A stretch of DNA of 20,152 bases from Anaerolineales bacterium. Lineage in GTDB: Bacteria > Chloroflexota > Anaerolineae > Anaerolineales > UBA4823. The notes beneath the pieces were generated by a model. The model was not told the DNA's origin and made no database searches. It saw only the letters and a program-made list of their open reading frames with translations. Shown one piece after another: positions 12,868-20,065 of this stretch (the first letter of the stretch is position 1; each line of letters opens with the position of its first letter). Location of the stretch: assembly GCA_016932955.1 (NCBI GenBank), contig JAFGBV010000094.1, positions 1 through 20,152 of the forward strand, given 5' to 3'. Position numbers and translations under genes: made by a program.

Positions 12868-13962
12868 TCAAGCAGGCCAGGTGGCGCCAGCCCGTACGAT
12901 GCCATTTTCTGTCACATCATCCTTGACCGTGGCATTGTTTCCGATGCGCGCTCCGTTGCCCACCCGGACGCGCAGGTTGATGGTTGCCCCCATGCCCACC
13001 AACGACCCTGCGCCAATCTGCACCTCGCCCGCCAGGATTGCCCCGGGTGAGAGGTTGGCATAATCACCCACCTGGCAATCATGAGAGACGATGGCGCCGG
13101 TATTGATGATCGCTCCATAGCCAATGCGCGCTTCGCTGCCTACGTAGGCCTGGGCGAACACCTGAGCTCCCGGAGATAAGACCGCGCTGGGTTCGATAAA
13201 TGCCCGCGGGTGCACCACCGCTGGGCAGGCAAACATTGCCTCAGCAAGATGCTTGAAGACGCTGATGCGGATGCCCACGTTGCCGATCCCGCCAACGGCA
13301 TTGACCGCCAGACGCACCCCCTGGGCATACAATCCGGGCAACGCCTCATGGCCTCCCAGGAAAGGCAGTCCCATCACCACTTCTCCTGCTGGCACGCCGT
13401 CATCCACTACCCCCACAATGCGGTACACGCCCAACGCCCGCAGCAGCTCGATCAGCGCCTTGCCGTGTCCTCCTCCACCGTAAACAATGATCGCTGTGGA
13501 ATCAAACGGGCTGGCTGGAGGCGCGTACATCTTGGCTGGCTGAAGCTGCTCCTGCACCATTTTTTCGGTGATCAACACCCCTGCAGGGAGCCTGCTGAGA
13601 TCCAATTCGTGCTTCTGCGCCAGGATAAGCGCGGGCTGGGTGATGCGTAATCCCTCTGGAAGCTCACTCAGCGCTGCCTGAGGGGCTTGCGCAGCCGGTG
13701 GCTGCCAGTCGGGGGTGGGTGCCAGGTAGCAGAGGACGTCTCCGGCGCGCAGGGTCTCTCCCTGGCGAGCCGTAAGCCCGGCGATATATCCCTGTCCCTC
13801 GGCGTGCAGGTCAGCGGCAGATTTGGTTGTCTCCAGGGTGCAAAGCAGATCGCCAGCCGCGACAAGCTGACCTTGCTGGACATGCAATGCGGCCAGAGAG
13901 GCTTCAGGCTCATTAGGGTTCAAGAGGGGGATGTGGACGGGTAAGGCTTCGCTCATGGTCAT
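12868..13962 (-). CDS. Lipoyl domain / E2 peripheral-subunit-binding domain / NeuD-PglD N-acyltransferase fusion
   Basis: A 364-residue fusion. Residues 1-82 are a lipoyl domain with the attachment lysine K47 in LETTKSAADL. A Pro/Ala linker (86-98) precedes a peripheral-subunit-binding domain at about 106-140 (ITQPALILAQKHELDLSRL), the E1/E3-docking module of 2-oxoacid dehydrogenase E2 proteins. In place of the E2 CoA-acyltransferase there is a NeuD/PglD-type enzyme: a nucleotide-sugar-binding Rossmann part starting IIVYGGGGHGKALIELL (158-174), and a left-handed beta-helix of hexapeptide repeats (about 245-364) with the catalytic His in IVSHDCQVGDYA (H294). PglD/NeuD enzymes acetylate amino sugars using acetyl-CoA. 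Immediately upstream is E1 beta, downstream a phosphatase-fold gene then an aminotransferase. ATG 13962 has AGGA upstream. No E3 gene is in the window. Function (acyl-lipoyl donor for sugar N-acylation) is inferred. Confidence 0.93.
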   Translation of the reverse strand: MTMSEALPVHIPLLNPNEPEASLAALHVQQGQLVAAGDLLCTLETTKSAADLHAEGQGYIAGLTARQGETLRAGDVLCYLAPTPDWQPPAAQAPQAALSELPEGLRITQPALILAQKHELDLSRLPAGVLITEKMVQEQLQPAKMYAPPASPFDSTAIIVYGGGGHGKALIELLRALGVYRIVGVVDDGVPAGEVVMGLPFLGGHEALPGLYAQGVRLAVNAVGGIGNVGIRISVFKHLAEAMFACPAVVHPRAFIEPSAVLSPGAQVFAQAYVGSEARIGYGAIINTGAIVSHDCQVGDYANLSPGAILAGEVQIGAGSLVGMGATINLRVRVGNGARIGNNATVKDDVTENGIVRAGATWPA

Positions 13963-13985
13963 CTTATCCTAATCTGATGGCGTGC

Positions 13986-15011
13986 TCAAGAGTGTGCGGC
14001 TGCCAGGGCAGCGGTGATGATCTCGTCCACGCCTGGCAAGACCATGCTCTCCAGCGGGCGCGAGGCAGGGATGGGCAGATCCTGCCCAGCCAGGCGGCGG
14101 GCTGCATTTAGCCGCAAAGCGGGTTTTTCAGCCGCTTGGGCTAGCACCTCAGCGCCCCATCCGAGAGTGATGCCTCCTTCTTCCACCACCAGCAGGCGTC
14201 GGGTCTGTCGCGCTGACTCGAGGATCGGGTCGATGGCATAAGGGGCCAACTGGGTTGGCACCACCAGTGCGCAGAAGAGCTCATGTTCATAGGCCAGCTT
14301 CAACATGGCTTGGCGGGATAATTCTGCCATGTAGCCATAGGCTGTGATTGTCAGCTCGGGCGCGGGCGCGCCCTGTATCGTGAGAGTGTGAGCATAGCAG
14401 GGTGGCATGCCAAGGCTGGATTGTTGCTCGCTGACCTGGGTGGTGAATTCGGCGAGGGTATCTTTCGTTTGCACTGTGGTCAGGTAGAGCAGTTTATTTT
14501 CCACAAATAACAGCGGATCTTCGCTGTGCAGGATGGCATCGCGCAGCAACCCGCCGGGATCTCCCAGGCTGGCAGGCGCCAGCACGCGTAAACCAGGAGT
14601 GCCAAGCAGGTGTTTCTCGAGGGTCTGGCTGTGGGTGGGGCCGTAGCCGCGCCTGCCGCCCATTGGTGTACGGATCACCATAGGCACCCTGACCTGGTCG
14701 TGATACATCCAGCGGAACTTGCTCAGGTGGTTGATGATCTGGTCTGCCGCCAGGGTAATAAAGTCGCCGAACATGATCTCTACCACCGGACGCAGACCGC
14801 GCAACGCCATCCCCGCGGCGACTCCAACGATCCCTGCTTCGGAGATGGGCGTGGCAAGCACGCGGTTGGGGAATGCGGTGGATAGCCCGCGGGTGACCTT
14901 GAAGGCGCCGCCGTAGGGGTCGAGGATATCCTCACCCAGCAGGTACACGCGCGGGTCAGCGGCAAAGGCCTGGTGTAAGGCGCTGTTGAGCGCTTCTAAA
15001 ACACTGGGCAT
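13986..15011 (-). CDS. 2-oxoacid dehydrogenase E1 component, beta subunit
   Basis: A 341-residue transketolase-like beta subunit of full family length, pairing with the alpha subunit encoded at 17376-18257 to make a thiamine-diphosphate E1. Conserved features are the start SVLEALNSALHQAFAADPRV, LLGEDILDPYGGAFKVTRGL, the ThDP-contacting ISEAGIVGVAAGMALRGLRP, GDFITLAADQIINHLSKF, and GRRGYGPTHSQTLEKHL. It decarboxylates a 2-oxoacid and acylates lipoyllysine; substrate (pyruvate or branched) is not readable. It starts 3 nt after the TPR gene stop and ends 23 nt before the lipoyl-NeuD fusion, so E1 beta and its presumed acyl acceptor are co-translated. Unusually the alpha gene is separated from it by two TPR genes. 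Possible names would be pdhB, acoB or bkdB; I assign none. Confidence 0.93.
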   Translation of the reverse strand: MPSVLEALNSALHQAFAADPRVYLLGEDILDPYGGAFKVTRGLSTAFPNRVLATPISEAGIVGVAAGMALRGLRPVVEIMFGDFITLAADQIINHLSKFRWMYHDQVRVPMVIRTPMGGRRGYGPTHSQTLEKHLLGTPGLRVLAPASLGDPGGLLRDAILHSEDPLLFVENKLLYLTTVQTKDTLAEFTTQVSEQQSSLGMPPCYAHTLTIQGAPAPELTITAYGYMAELSRQAMLKLAYEHELFCALVVPTQLAPYAIDPILESARQTRRLLVVEEGGITLGWGAEVLAQAAEKPALRLNAARRLAGQDLPIPASRPLESMVLPGVDEIITAALAAAHS

Positions 15012-15014
15012 GGA

Positions 15015-15446
15015 TTAAGTTTCTGGCGCCCCAGGACGGCGGTGGGTGGGCTTGTTCAGTTCGTCGCGCAAATTCCTGGCTTTCTCGCGCAGGCGCACTT
15101 TATCTTCTTCGGTGAGATGGGAGGAGGGCAGCAAGCTTTCGAGGATGCGCAGTGCATCTCGCCCGCGCCCGATCTCGATCAGGTAGCTTGCCAGGTATTC
15201 CTGGGCTTCAAAACGTGCGTGGGCTTTTTCCAGCTGGATGGCTCGTTGGTACCACTGCAGCGCCTCATGCGTGTTCTCCATGCGCTCATAAATTGCCGCA
15301 ACATTGAGGCACATCCGTGACTTGTCGACCTCAGAGATGTCGCTATTGACCAGGCTGACGAATATTTCCAGCGCAGCGGCATAGTTACCGGCCTCAAACA
15401 TCTGCGTGCCACGTTCAATGCGGTTCTGGTATTCTTGGTATTCCAT
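15015..15446 (-). CDS. Small TPR-repeat protein
   Basis: A 143-residue, largely helical soluble protein with two or three tetratricopeptide repeats: RGTQMFEAGNYAAALEIFVS (about 12-31), LNVAAIYERMENTHEALQWY followed by a Q-R-A-I-Q-L end (about 47-72), and a weaker third near YLIEIGRGRDALRILES. TPRs mediate protein-protein contacts. The start overlaps the stop of the histidine kinase gene by one base (TAATG) with GGAGG just upstream, so the two are translationally coupled, and it may be an adaptor for the kinase or for the E1 complex (inference). The C-terminal tail is charged and Pro-rich. Nothing catalytic is visible. Confidence 0.85.
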   Translation of the reverse strand: MEYQEYQNRIERGTQMFEAGNYAAALEIFVSLVNSDISEVDKSRMCLNVAAIYERMENTHEALQWYQRAIQLEKAHARFEAQEYLASYLIEIGRGRDALRILESLLPSSHLTEEDKVRLREKARNLRDELNKPTHRRPGAPET

Positions 15447-17368
15447 TATTTACCTCCTTCTTGTGACGTGTCACTGGGCATCTCACAGGCGGGCAGGCTG
15501 AAGCTAAAGATTGCCCCCTCGCCTGGCTGGCCTGTGCTGATCACGTCGACCTCGCCATTCAGGCGTTCCACGATGCGCTTGACGATCGAGAGGCCCAGGC
15601 CATGCCCGCTGGCGCGCGCCTGTTCCAGGCGGGTGAATGCGCTAAAAAGGCGCATTTGTTGCTCAACAGGGATGCCATCCCCATTATCTTGCGCCCAGAA
15701 GCGAACTTGCCCTGGCTGGCTTAGATCATACCCCAGGGTGATGCGCGGGGGTATGCCGCCATATTTGATTGCATTGGTGATGTAGTTCGCCCACACTTCC
15801 TCAATCCATGGGGCATAGCCCAGCGCGGGGGGCCAGGAAGCTGGTGAGGTGATTTGGGCCTGGTACTGCTCGATCATGTGCTGCAAGCGCACTTCCACTT
15901 CAGAAACGATCTGCGTCATATCCAGTGGCGCCGGGATCACTCGTTGTTCGCGCAGGCTGGACAGCAGGAGCAGCTCCTCGATGATGCGGTTCATGCGATG
16001 CCCGGTCTGGTTGATGATCTCTAAGTAGCGTAATGCCTGGACATCTTCACTGCCTTTGAGTTTCCTGCTGAGCAGGGTGGCATATCCGATCACGCCATTG
16101 ATTGGGTTTTTGAGATCATGCGCAACCATATAGGTAAAAGCGTTCAGGTCGGAGATCAGGCGCTCTCTTTCGGCGATCTCGTACTGGAGCTGGGAGTTTG
16201 TGTTGCTCAGCGCCTGTTCGGCATCCCGGCGTTCGTTGATCTCCTGTTGCAAGGCCAGGTTTTTGCTTTGAAAGGCCTCTGCTGCCTTGCGCACATCATC
16301 TGATTGGTACCCCACCTCGATCATTTTGAGCCGCTTATCAGCTTCTTCGCTGAATACAGCTTCCTTGATGGCATGGTATTGTTCGTGATGGTTGAGTGCG
16401 CTGGCAAAATCGCCATTCACCCGGTAGGCATTGGCCAATGCCTGGTGGCAGATGTACTGCTCCTGGCGAGATTGGATTTTCTGCGCCAGGTCGAGCGCCT
16501 TTTTTAAATTCTCTAATCCAACCTGAAAATCGCCCAGGTGCACATGGACTTCCCCGATCCGACGCAATCCCTGCACCATTTCCAGCTGGTCACTGATCGA
16601 CTCGGAGACACGCAGCGAGCGATGATATAGTTTCAATGCTTGCTGGTAATCGCCTTCCATCTGATAGGTCGCGCCCAGGTTGTTCAGCACGCCAGATATG
16701 CCCTGGGGAGAGCCGATTTCCTGGTAGATGGACAGGGCACGCTCCCCATTCAGGCGGGAATTTGGGTAATCTCCAATATTTGCATGGCAGTAGCAAAGGT
16801 TTGCCAGGGCATCAGCCTGGGCGCGCAGGTCGGCATTCTTTTCAGCTAAGGCCAGGCTGCGCGCCAGGTAACCCAGGGCTTTCTGCCACTCTTGCATGTG
16901 GATGTACATGAAGCCGATGTTGTTGAGACTGATGGCGATGGTTTCCTGGTCGCCGATGCGCTGAGCGGTTTCGAGGGCCCTTAGGTGGTAATCCAGTGCG
17001 TTGGGATAATCGTTCAGGTAGATGTAAACACGCCCAATTGCGCTCAACGCCTGCGCGCTGCCGATGGTTTGTCCAATGGCCTCGTAGGCAAGCAGCGATT
17101 TGGATAGAATGGAAAGGGCGTGTTCGAACTGCCCGTCTTGGGTGACCAAAATTCCCAGGTTATACAGGCTTTTTGCTTTTGCGGTTTGTTCGGCCAGGCT
17201 TTTTGCGCCGGGTTGGCTGGCAAGCTCAATCGCTTGCTCGCAAAGGGCAATCGCACGCTGCAGATCATGGAAGCGGAGGGCAAGAGCCAATGCATTCAAT
17301 GCCTGCACTTTTTCGGTCAGCATTGCTGCGCTTTCAACCTGGGCTTCTAATGCGCTGATCTCTTCCAT
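15446..17368 (-). CDS. Cytoplasmic sensor histidine kinase with TPR array
   Basis: A 640-residue protein without signal or membrane segments. Residues about 1-370 are TPR repeats (seven or eight; for example SLYNLGILVTQDGQFEHALS, SLNNIGFMYIHMQEWQKALG, VLNNLGATYQMEGDYQQALK). A coiled coil follows (about 370-410, NLALQQEINERRDAEQAL). The kinase core shows the H-box MVAHDLKNPINGVIGY with phospho-acceptor H417, N-box ANYITNAIKYGG, G1 WAQDNGDGIP, and G2 GHGLGLSIVKRIVE. It is a complete HisKA/HATPase module of the type that senses through protein contacts. No receiver domain or response regulator gene is in the window, so it is an orphan here. It starts 7 nt after E1 alpha and overlaps the small TPR gene by one base, so it is produced with the E1 subunits. 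Confidence 0.93.
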   Translation of the reverse strand: MEEISALEAQVESAAMLTEKVQALNALALALRFHDLQRAIALCEQAIELASQPGAKSLAEQTAKAKSLYNLGILVTQDGQFEHALSILSKSLLAYEAIGQTIGSAQALSAIGRVYIYLNDYPNALDYHLRALETAQRIGDQETIAISLNNIGFMYIHMQEWQKALGYLARSLALAEKNADLRAQADALANLCYCHANIGDYPNSRLNGERALSIYQEIGSPQGISGVLNNLGATYQMEGDYQQALKLYHRSLRVSESISDQLEMVQGLRRIGEVHVHLGDFQVGLENLKKALDLAQKIQSRQEQYICHQALANAYRVNGDFASALNHHEQYHAIKEAVFSEEADKRLKMIEVGYQSDDVRKAAEAFQSKNLALQQEINERRDAEQALSNTNSQLQYEIAERERLISDLNAFTYMVAHDLKNPINGVIGYATLLSRKLKGSEDVQALRYLEIINQTGHRMNRIIEELLLLSSLREQRVIPAPLDMTQIVSEVEVRLQHMIEQYQAQITSPASWPPALGYAPWIEEVWANYITNAIKYGGIPPRITLGYDLSQPGQVRFWAQDNGDGIPVEQQMRLFSAFTRLEQARASGHGLGLSIVKRIVERLNGEVDVISTGQPGEGAIFSFSLPACEMPSDTSQEGGK

Positions 17369-17375
17369 TCAAATC

Positions 17376-18257
17376 TCATCCTGGAAAGGGGTCTGCGGCT
17401 GCGATCTGGAAAGCTGCTTCAACCTCGGTATTTACCTCATCCTCGATGGCAGTGCGCTCAGCAGGATTCAACCGGGCAGCGTGGAGTGCGATGGGATCGC
17501 GCTCCTGGCGCAGGCGCCTCACGTAATCTGGGTCGCGAGTGTCATCCCCTTTGGAATGCGGCCCAAAGCGGTATGTGTGCAAGATCAAAGCTCGCGGCTG
17601 GTTTTGCTGGCGCACTTCAGCCAGGAGGGGCGCAGCAGCAGCCGAGATCTCCAGTACATCGCTGCTATCCAACGCAATCGCATGGATGCCGAACGCTGCA
17701 AAGCGGGAGGGGATATCGCCAGCCAGCGTTGTCTCAGTTGGGGTAGTTTGGGCAATGTGGTTGTTCTCCACCACATACAGCACAGGTGCATTCCATAAGG
17801 ATGCCATATTGAGCGACTCATATATGATTCCCTCACCCAAAGTCCCATCCCCCAGGAAAGATACGGCTACTGATTGGCTGCCCTTGAGTTTTTCTGCCAG
17901 GGCCATCCCGGTGGCAATCGGCACAGTCCCCCCCTGCACACCATTGGAGTAGAAATTGCGCCAATGCAGGTGTTGAGAACCGCCTCTTCCGCCGCAGACG
18001 CCAGTGGCGCGGCCCATCAGCTCGGCAAACAAAGCGCGTAAATCGCCGCCATAGGCTAGAAAATGGCCATGGCAGCGGTGATTGCTGAAGACTATATCGT
18101 CTGCTGTGATGTTTGAAAGCACGCCGACGGCATTCGCTTCTTGCCCGAGGGATGTGTGCGTGGTGCCAAAGAACAATCCGCGCGCAAAGGCATCCAGGAT
18201 GGTCTCCTCAAAGCGGCGGATGCGGTAGAGAGCGCGGTACAGGTCTGGCATCTTCAT
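17376..18257 (-). CDS. 2-oxoacid dehydrogenase E1 component, alpha subunit
   Basis: A 293-residue ThDP-binding alpha subunit, short compared with many E1 alphas (320-360), mostly at the ends. The motifs are: RRFEETILDAF, THTSLGQEANAVG, NHRCHGHFLAYGGD (59-72; the usual form is RDHGH), GRGGSQHLH (91-98), the diphosphate-binding GDGTLGEG (136-143) with ENN ending at 166, and the loop YRFGPHSKGDD that in other E1 alphas holds the inner active-site loop. With E1 beta it forms a heterotetramer that decarboxylates a 2-oxoacid and acylates a lipoyl domain. The start at 18257 has no clear Shine-Dalgarno sequence; ATG 18251 is an alternative. It lies 15 nt after the EamA gene and 7 nt before the histidine kinase gene. 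Confidence 0.92.
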   Translation of the reverse strand: MKMPDLYRALYRIRRFEETILDAFARGLFFGTTHTSLGQEANAVGVLSNITADDIVFSNHRCHGHFLAYGGDLRALFAELMGRATGVCGGRGGSQHLHWRNFYSNGVQGGTVPIATGMALAEKLKGSQSVAVSFLGDGTLGEGIIYESLNMASLWNAPVLYVVENNHIAQTTPTETTLAGDIPSRFAAFGIHAIALDSSDVLEISAAAAPLLAEVRQQNQPRALILHTYRFGPHSKGDDTRDPDYVRRLRQERDPIALHAARLNPAERTAIEDEVNTEVEAAFQIAAADPFPG

Positions 18258-18272
18258 AATTATACTTGAGGC

Positions 18273-19172
18273 CTATAGAAACAACAGCGCCACGCCGCTG
18301 ATGGCCATCAGTGTGCCTGCTACTACTCCCCACCCAAAGCGTTCTTTGAAGAAAAAGTAACCGATTGGCAGCAGAATTACCGGCGGTAGAGCCTGCAATG
18401 TACTGGCGATTCCAATGGGAATACGCTGGACAGAATATAGGGCAAGGGAAACACCCATCACTGGCCCAACCAATGCCCCCGTCACCAGCAAGCGGGCAGC
18501 AGATCGCTCGTGGATGATTTTCTGTATGGTCGGCACAGCCTGACCACGCAACACGGCGATAGCCCAAATCGTGGTCATGGCTGCTGTCATGCGGATTACG
18601 TTCCCGGAGATGGCGGGAAAATCTCCTCCCAATCCCTGTCGCGCCAATATGAGCCCCAAAGCTTGCCCGGCGGCTGCTCCTAAGCCATACAATACACCAC
18701 GACGGTAGTCGCGCTGGGCGAGGCCGTTTTGGGGTGTACGGCGTTCCAGCACTACCCAGGCTATCCCGCCCAGAGTTAGCAGGATGCCCAGTATCTTGTC
18801 GGCGGATAAGGTTTCTCCCAGGAAGATCCAGGCGATCAGCGTGGCAATGGCAGGCGCCAGGCTGAGCATCAGCAAGCCCAGCCGCGGGCCGATGGCCAGG
18901 TAAGCATGGAAGAGGAATTGGTCGCCGATCACCAGGCCAACCACACCGGAGGCTGCCAGCCAGGCCCAGCGTTCGGGCTCGGCACGCAGCGGCAGAGGCA
19001 TGCCGGTGAAAGCCCAGTTGAGCAGGCTGAGCAAGAGCATCGCCAGCACCAGGCGGGCGCGATTCAGCTCCGTTGCTCCCAGGCGCTTACCAGCCAGGGT
19101 GAAGAGTGTGGAGGATGTGGCGTAGCACAGTGAGGTGAGGATTGCAGCAATTTCGCCGCTATAGGTGAGCAT
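18273..19172 (-). CDS. EamA (drug/metabolite transporter superfamily) permease
   Basis: A 299-residue membrane protein with ten predicted helices in two EamA repeats. Repeat one contains RLGLLMLSLAPAIATLIAWI with FLGETLSADKILG; repeat two ends ILLPIGYFFFKERFGWGVVA. It is only distantly like the other EamA protein at 2781. The start at 19172 is 19 nt after the sugar transferase stop; TGAGG is the only upstream purine run and is rather far. It is second in the operon. Its substrate is unknown; a role in moving a small precursor or nucleotide sugar is possible but not shown by sequence. It ends 15 nt before the E1 alpha start. Confidence 0.9.
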   Translation of the reverse strand: MLTYSGEIAAILTSLCYATSSTLFTLAGKRLGATELNRARLVLAMLLLSLLNWAFTGMPLPLRAEPERWAWLAASGVVGLVIGDQFLFHAYLAIGPRLGLLMLSLAPAIATLIAWIFLGETLSADKILGILLTLGGIAWVVLERRTPQNGLAQRDYRRGVLYGLGAAAGQALGLILARQGLGGDFPAISGNVIRMTAAMTTIWAIAVLRGQAVPTIQKIIHERSAARLLVTGALVGPVMGVSLALYSVQRIPIGIASTLQALPPVILLPIGYFFFKERFGWGVVAGTLMAISGVALLFL

Positions 19173-19191
19173 ATTCGGTTATTGCGATGCC

Positions 19192-19836
19192 TCAGGGTTG
19201 GTCTTCTTCGTTACCCAGGAATTCTTCTGCAGTTGCGTGTCCAGGTTGGCTGATGCCCTCGCGGCGTAGCGTTTTCCAGAAAGTGAGCAGCAGGATTTTG
19301 ATGTCCAGAATGAGTGACCAGTGGTCTACATACCAGACGTCCAGGCGGAATTTCTCCTGCCAGGTGATGGCGTTACGACCATTGATTTGCGCCCAGCCGG
19401 TGATTCCCGGCAGTGCGTGATGGCGGCGTGCCTGCTCAGGCGAGTAGCGTTCCAGGTATTGCATCAGCAGCGGGCGCGGCCCGACCAGGCTCATCTCGCC
19501 GCGCAGTACGTTGATCAGTGCGGGCAGCTCGTCCAGGCTGGAGGCTCTTAAAAAGCGACCCAGCCTGGTCAGGCGTTGGGCATCGGGCAGCAAATTCCCG
19601 TTGACATCACGCGCGTTGGTCATGGTGCGAAATTTATGGATGCGAAAAGGCCGCCCGGCATAGCCGGGGCGAAGCTGCGTAAACAGGATTGGCCAGCCAT
19701 GCGCGAACCAAACTGCCAGGCTCACCAGCAGCAGGATGGGCGAGATCAGGATCAAGCCTGGGATGGTTAGAACCAGATCGAAGATGCGCTTGGAAAAAGG
19801 AACGCGCGGCAGGAAGGAGAGATCGTCGGTTGGCAT
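19192..19836 (-). CDS. PglC-like initiating sugar-phosphate transferase (monotopic phosphoglycosyltransferase)
   Basis: A 214-residue bacterial sugar transferase of the short PglC size. It has the N-terminal re-entrant membrane helix with the Ser-Pro kink (S32-P33 in LILISPILLLV), the basic FRIHKFRTM motif, and the catalytic Asp-Glu pair D102-E103 in ASSLDELPALINVLRGEMS, then LVGPRPL and LPGITGWAQINGRN. Members transfer a sugar phosphate from a UDP-sugar to undecaprenyl phosphate on the cytoplasmic face of the membrane, the first step of surface glycan or glycoprotein assembly. It heads a ten-gene minus-strand run. No strong Shine-Dalgarno sequence precedes ATG 19836. An extended -10 promoter lies at 19879-19887. 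The pairing with NeuD- and DegT-type genes points to an N-acylated amino sugar as the substrate (inference). Confidence 0.93.
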   Translation of the reverse strand: MPTDDLSFLPRVPFSKRIFDLVLTIPGLILISPILLLVSLAVWFAHGWPILFTQLRPGYAGRPFRIHKFRTMTNARDVNGNLLPDAQRLTRLGRFLRASSLDELPALINVLRGEMSLVGPRPLLMQYLERYSPEQARRHHALPGITGWAQINGRNAITWQEKFRLDVWYVDHWSLILDIKILLLTFWKTLRREGISQPGHATAEEFLGNEEDQP

Positions 19837-19878
19837 GAGATGTGGTTCAATTGACCCGCTGATGGCGGAGGTGGACGA

Positions 19879-19887
19879 ATTGTATCA
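19879..19887 (-). promoter_or_regulatory. Extended -10 promoter of the ten-gene operon
   Basis: On the minus strand TGA (19887-19885) directly precedes TACAAT (19884-19879), five of six -10 consensus bases, in extended -10 form. No good -35 is found. The start would be near 19872, a 36-nt 5' UTR before ATG 19836. Confidence 0.5.
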
Positions 19888-19925
19888 TGAGAGTAGTTGT
19901 TGATTTCCGAGTACCAATGCGGCGG

Positions 19926-20012
19926 TTAGTGCGCATCCAACCAGGCCATCACAATGATGATCAGAATGACAGGAGCCAGCACGATTGCAATCAGCAGTCT
20001 TTTCTTACTCAT
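19926..20012 (-). CDS. 28-residue single-helix membrane peptide
   Basis: An ATG at 20012 opens a 28-codon frame ending at 19926. The product begins MSKKRLLIAIV (basic N terminus), has an almost unbroken hydrophobic run of about 17 residues, and ends MAWLDAH. This is the layout of a small single-pass inner-membrane protein with the N terminus inside. AGGAGG (20026-20021) stands 8 nt upstream, an ideal Shine-Dalgarno site, and a promoter with TTGACT and TAAACT spaced 17 bp lies at 20033-20061. It is the gene immediately upstream of the operon, 89 nt before the sugar transferase ATG. No family is recognised; small proteins of this kind often regulate a membrane partner. Confidence 0.72.
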   Translation of the reverse strand: MSKKRLLIAIVLAPVILIIIVMAWLDAH

Positions 20013-20032
20013 TATACAATCCTCCTGATCAC

Positions 20033-20061
20033 AGTTTACACTGATGCCATAAGAGAGTCAA
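20033..20061 (-). promoter_or_regulatory. Promoter of the 28-residue membrane peptide gene
   Basis: On the minus strand TTGACT (20061-20056) and TAAACT (20038-20033) are separated by exactly 17 bp. The -35 is five of six, the -10 four of six. It abuts repeat copy D, 4 nt upstream. Readthrough from here could also feed the operon. Confidence 0.65.
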
Positions 20062-20065
20062 TTGC

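Noticed and set aside
18259..18264. TATAAT on the minus strand just before the E1 alpha ATG
   Set aside because: It is one base from the start codon; a transcript from it would begin inside the gene, and no -35 is present.
19896..19928. Possible fifth copy of the 36-nt repeat around ACCAATGCGG
   Set aside because: Only about ten scattered matches and no hairpin; not above chance.
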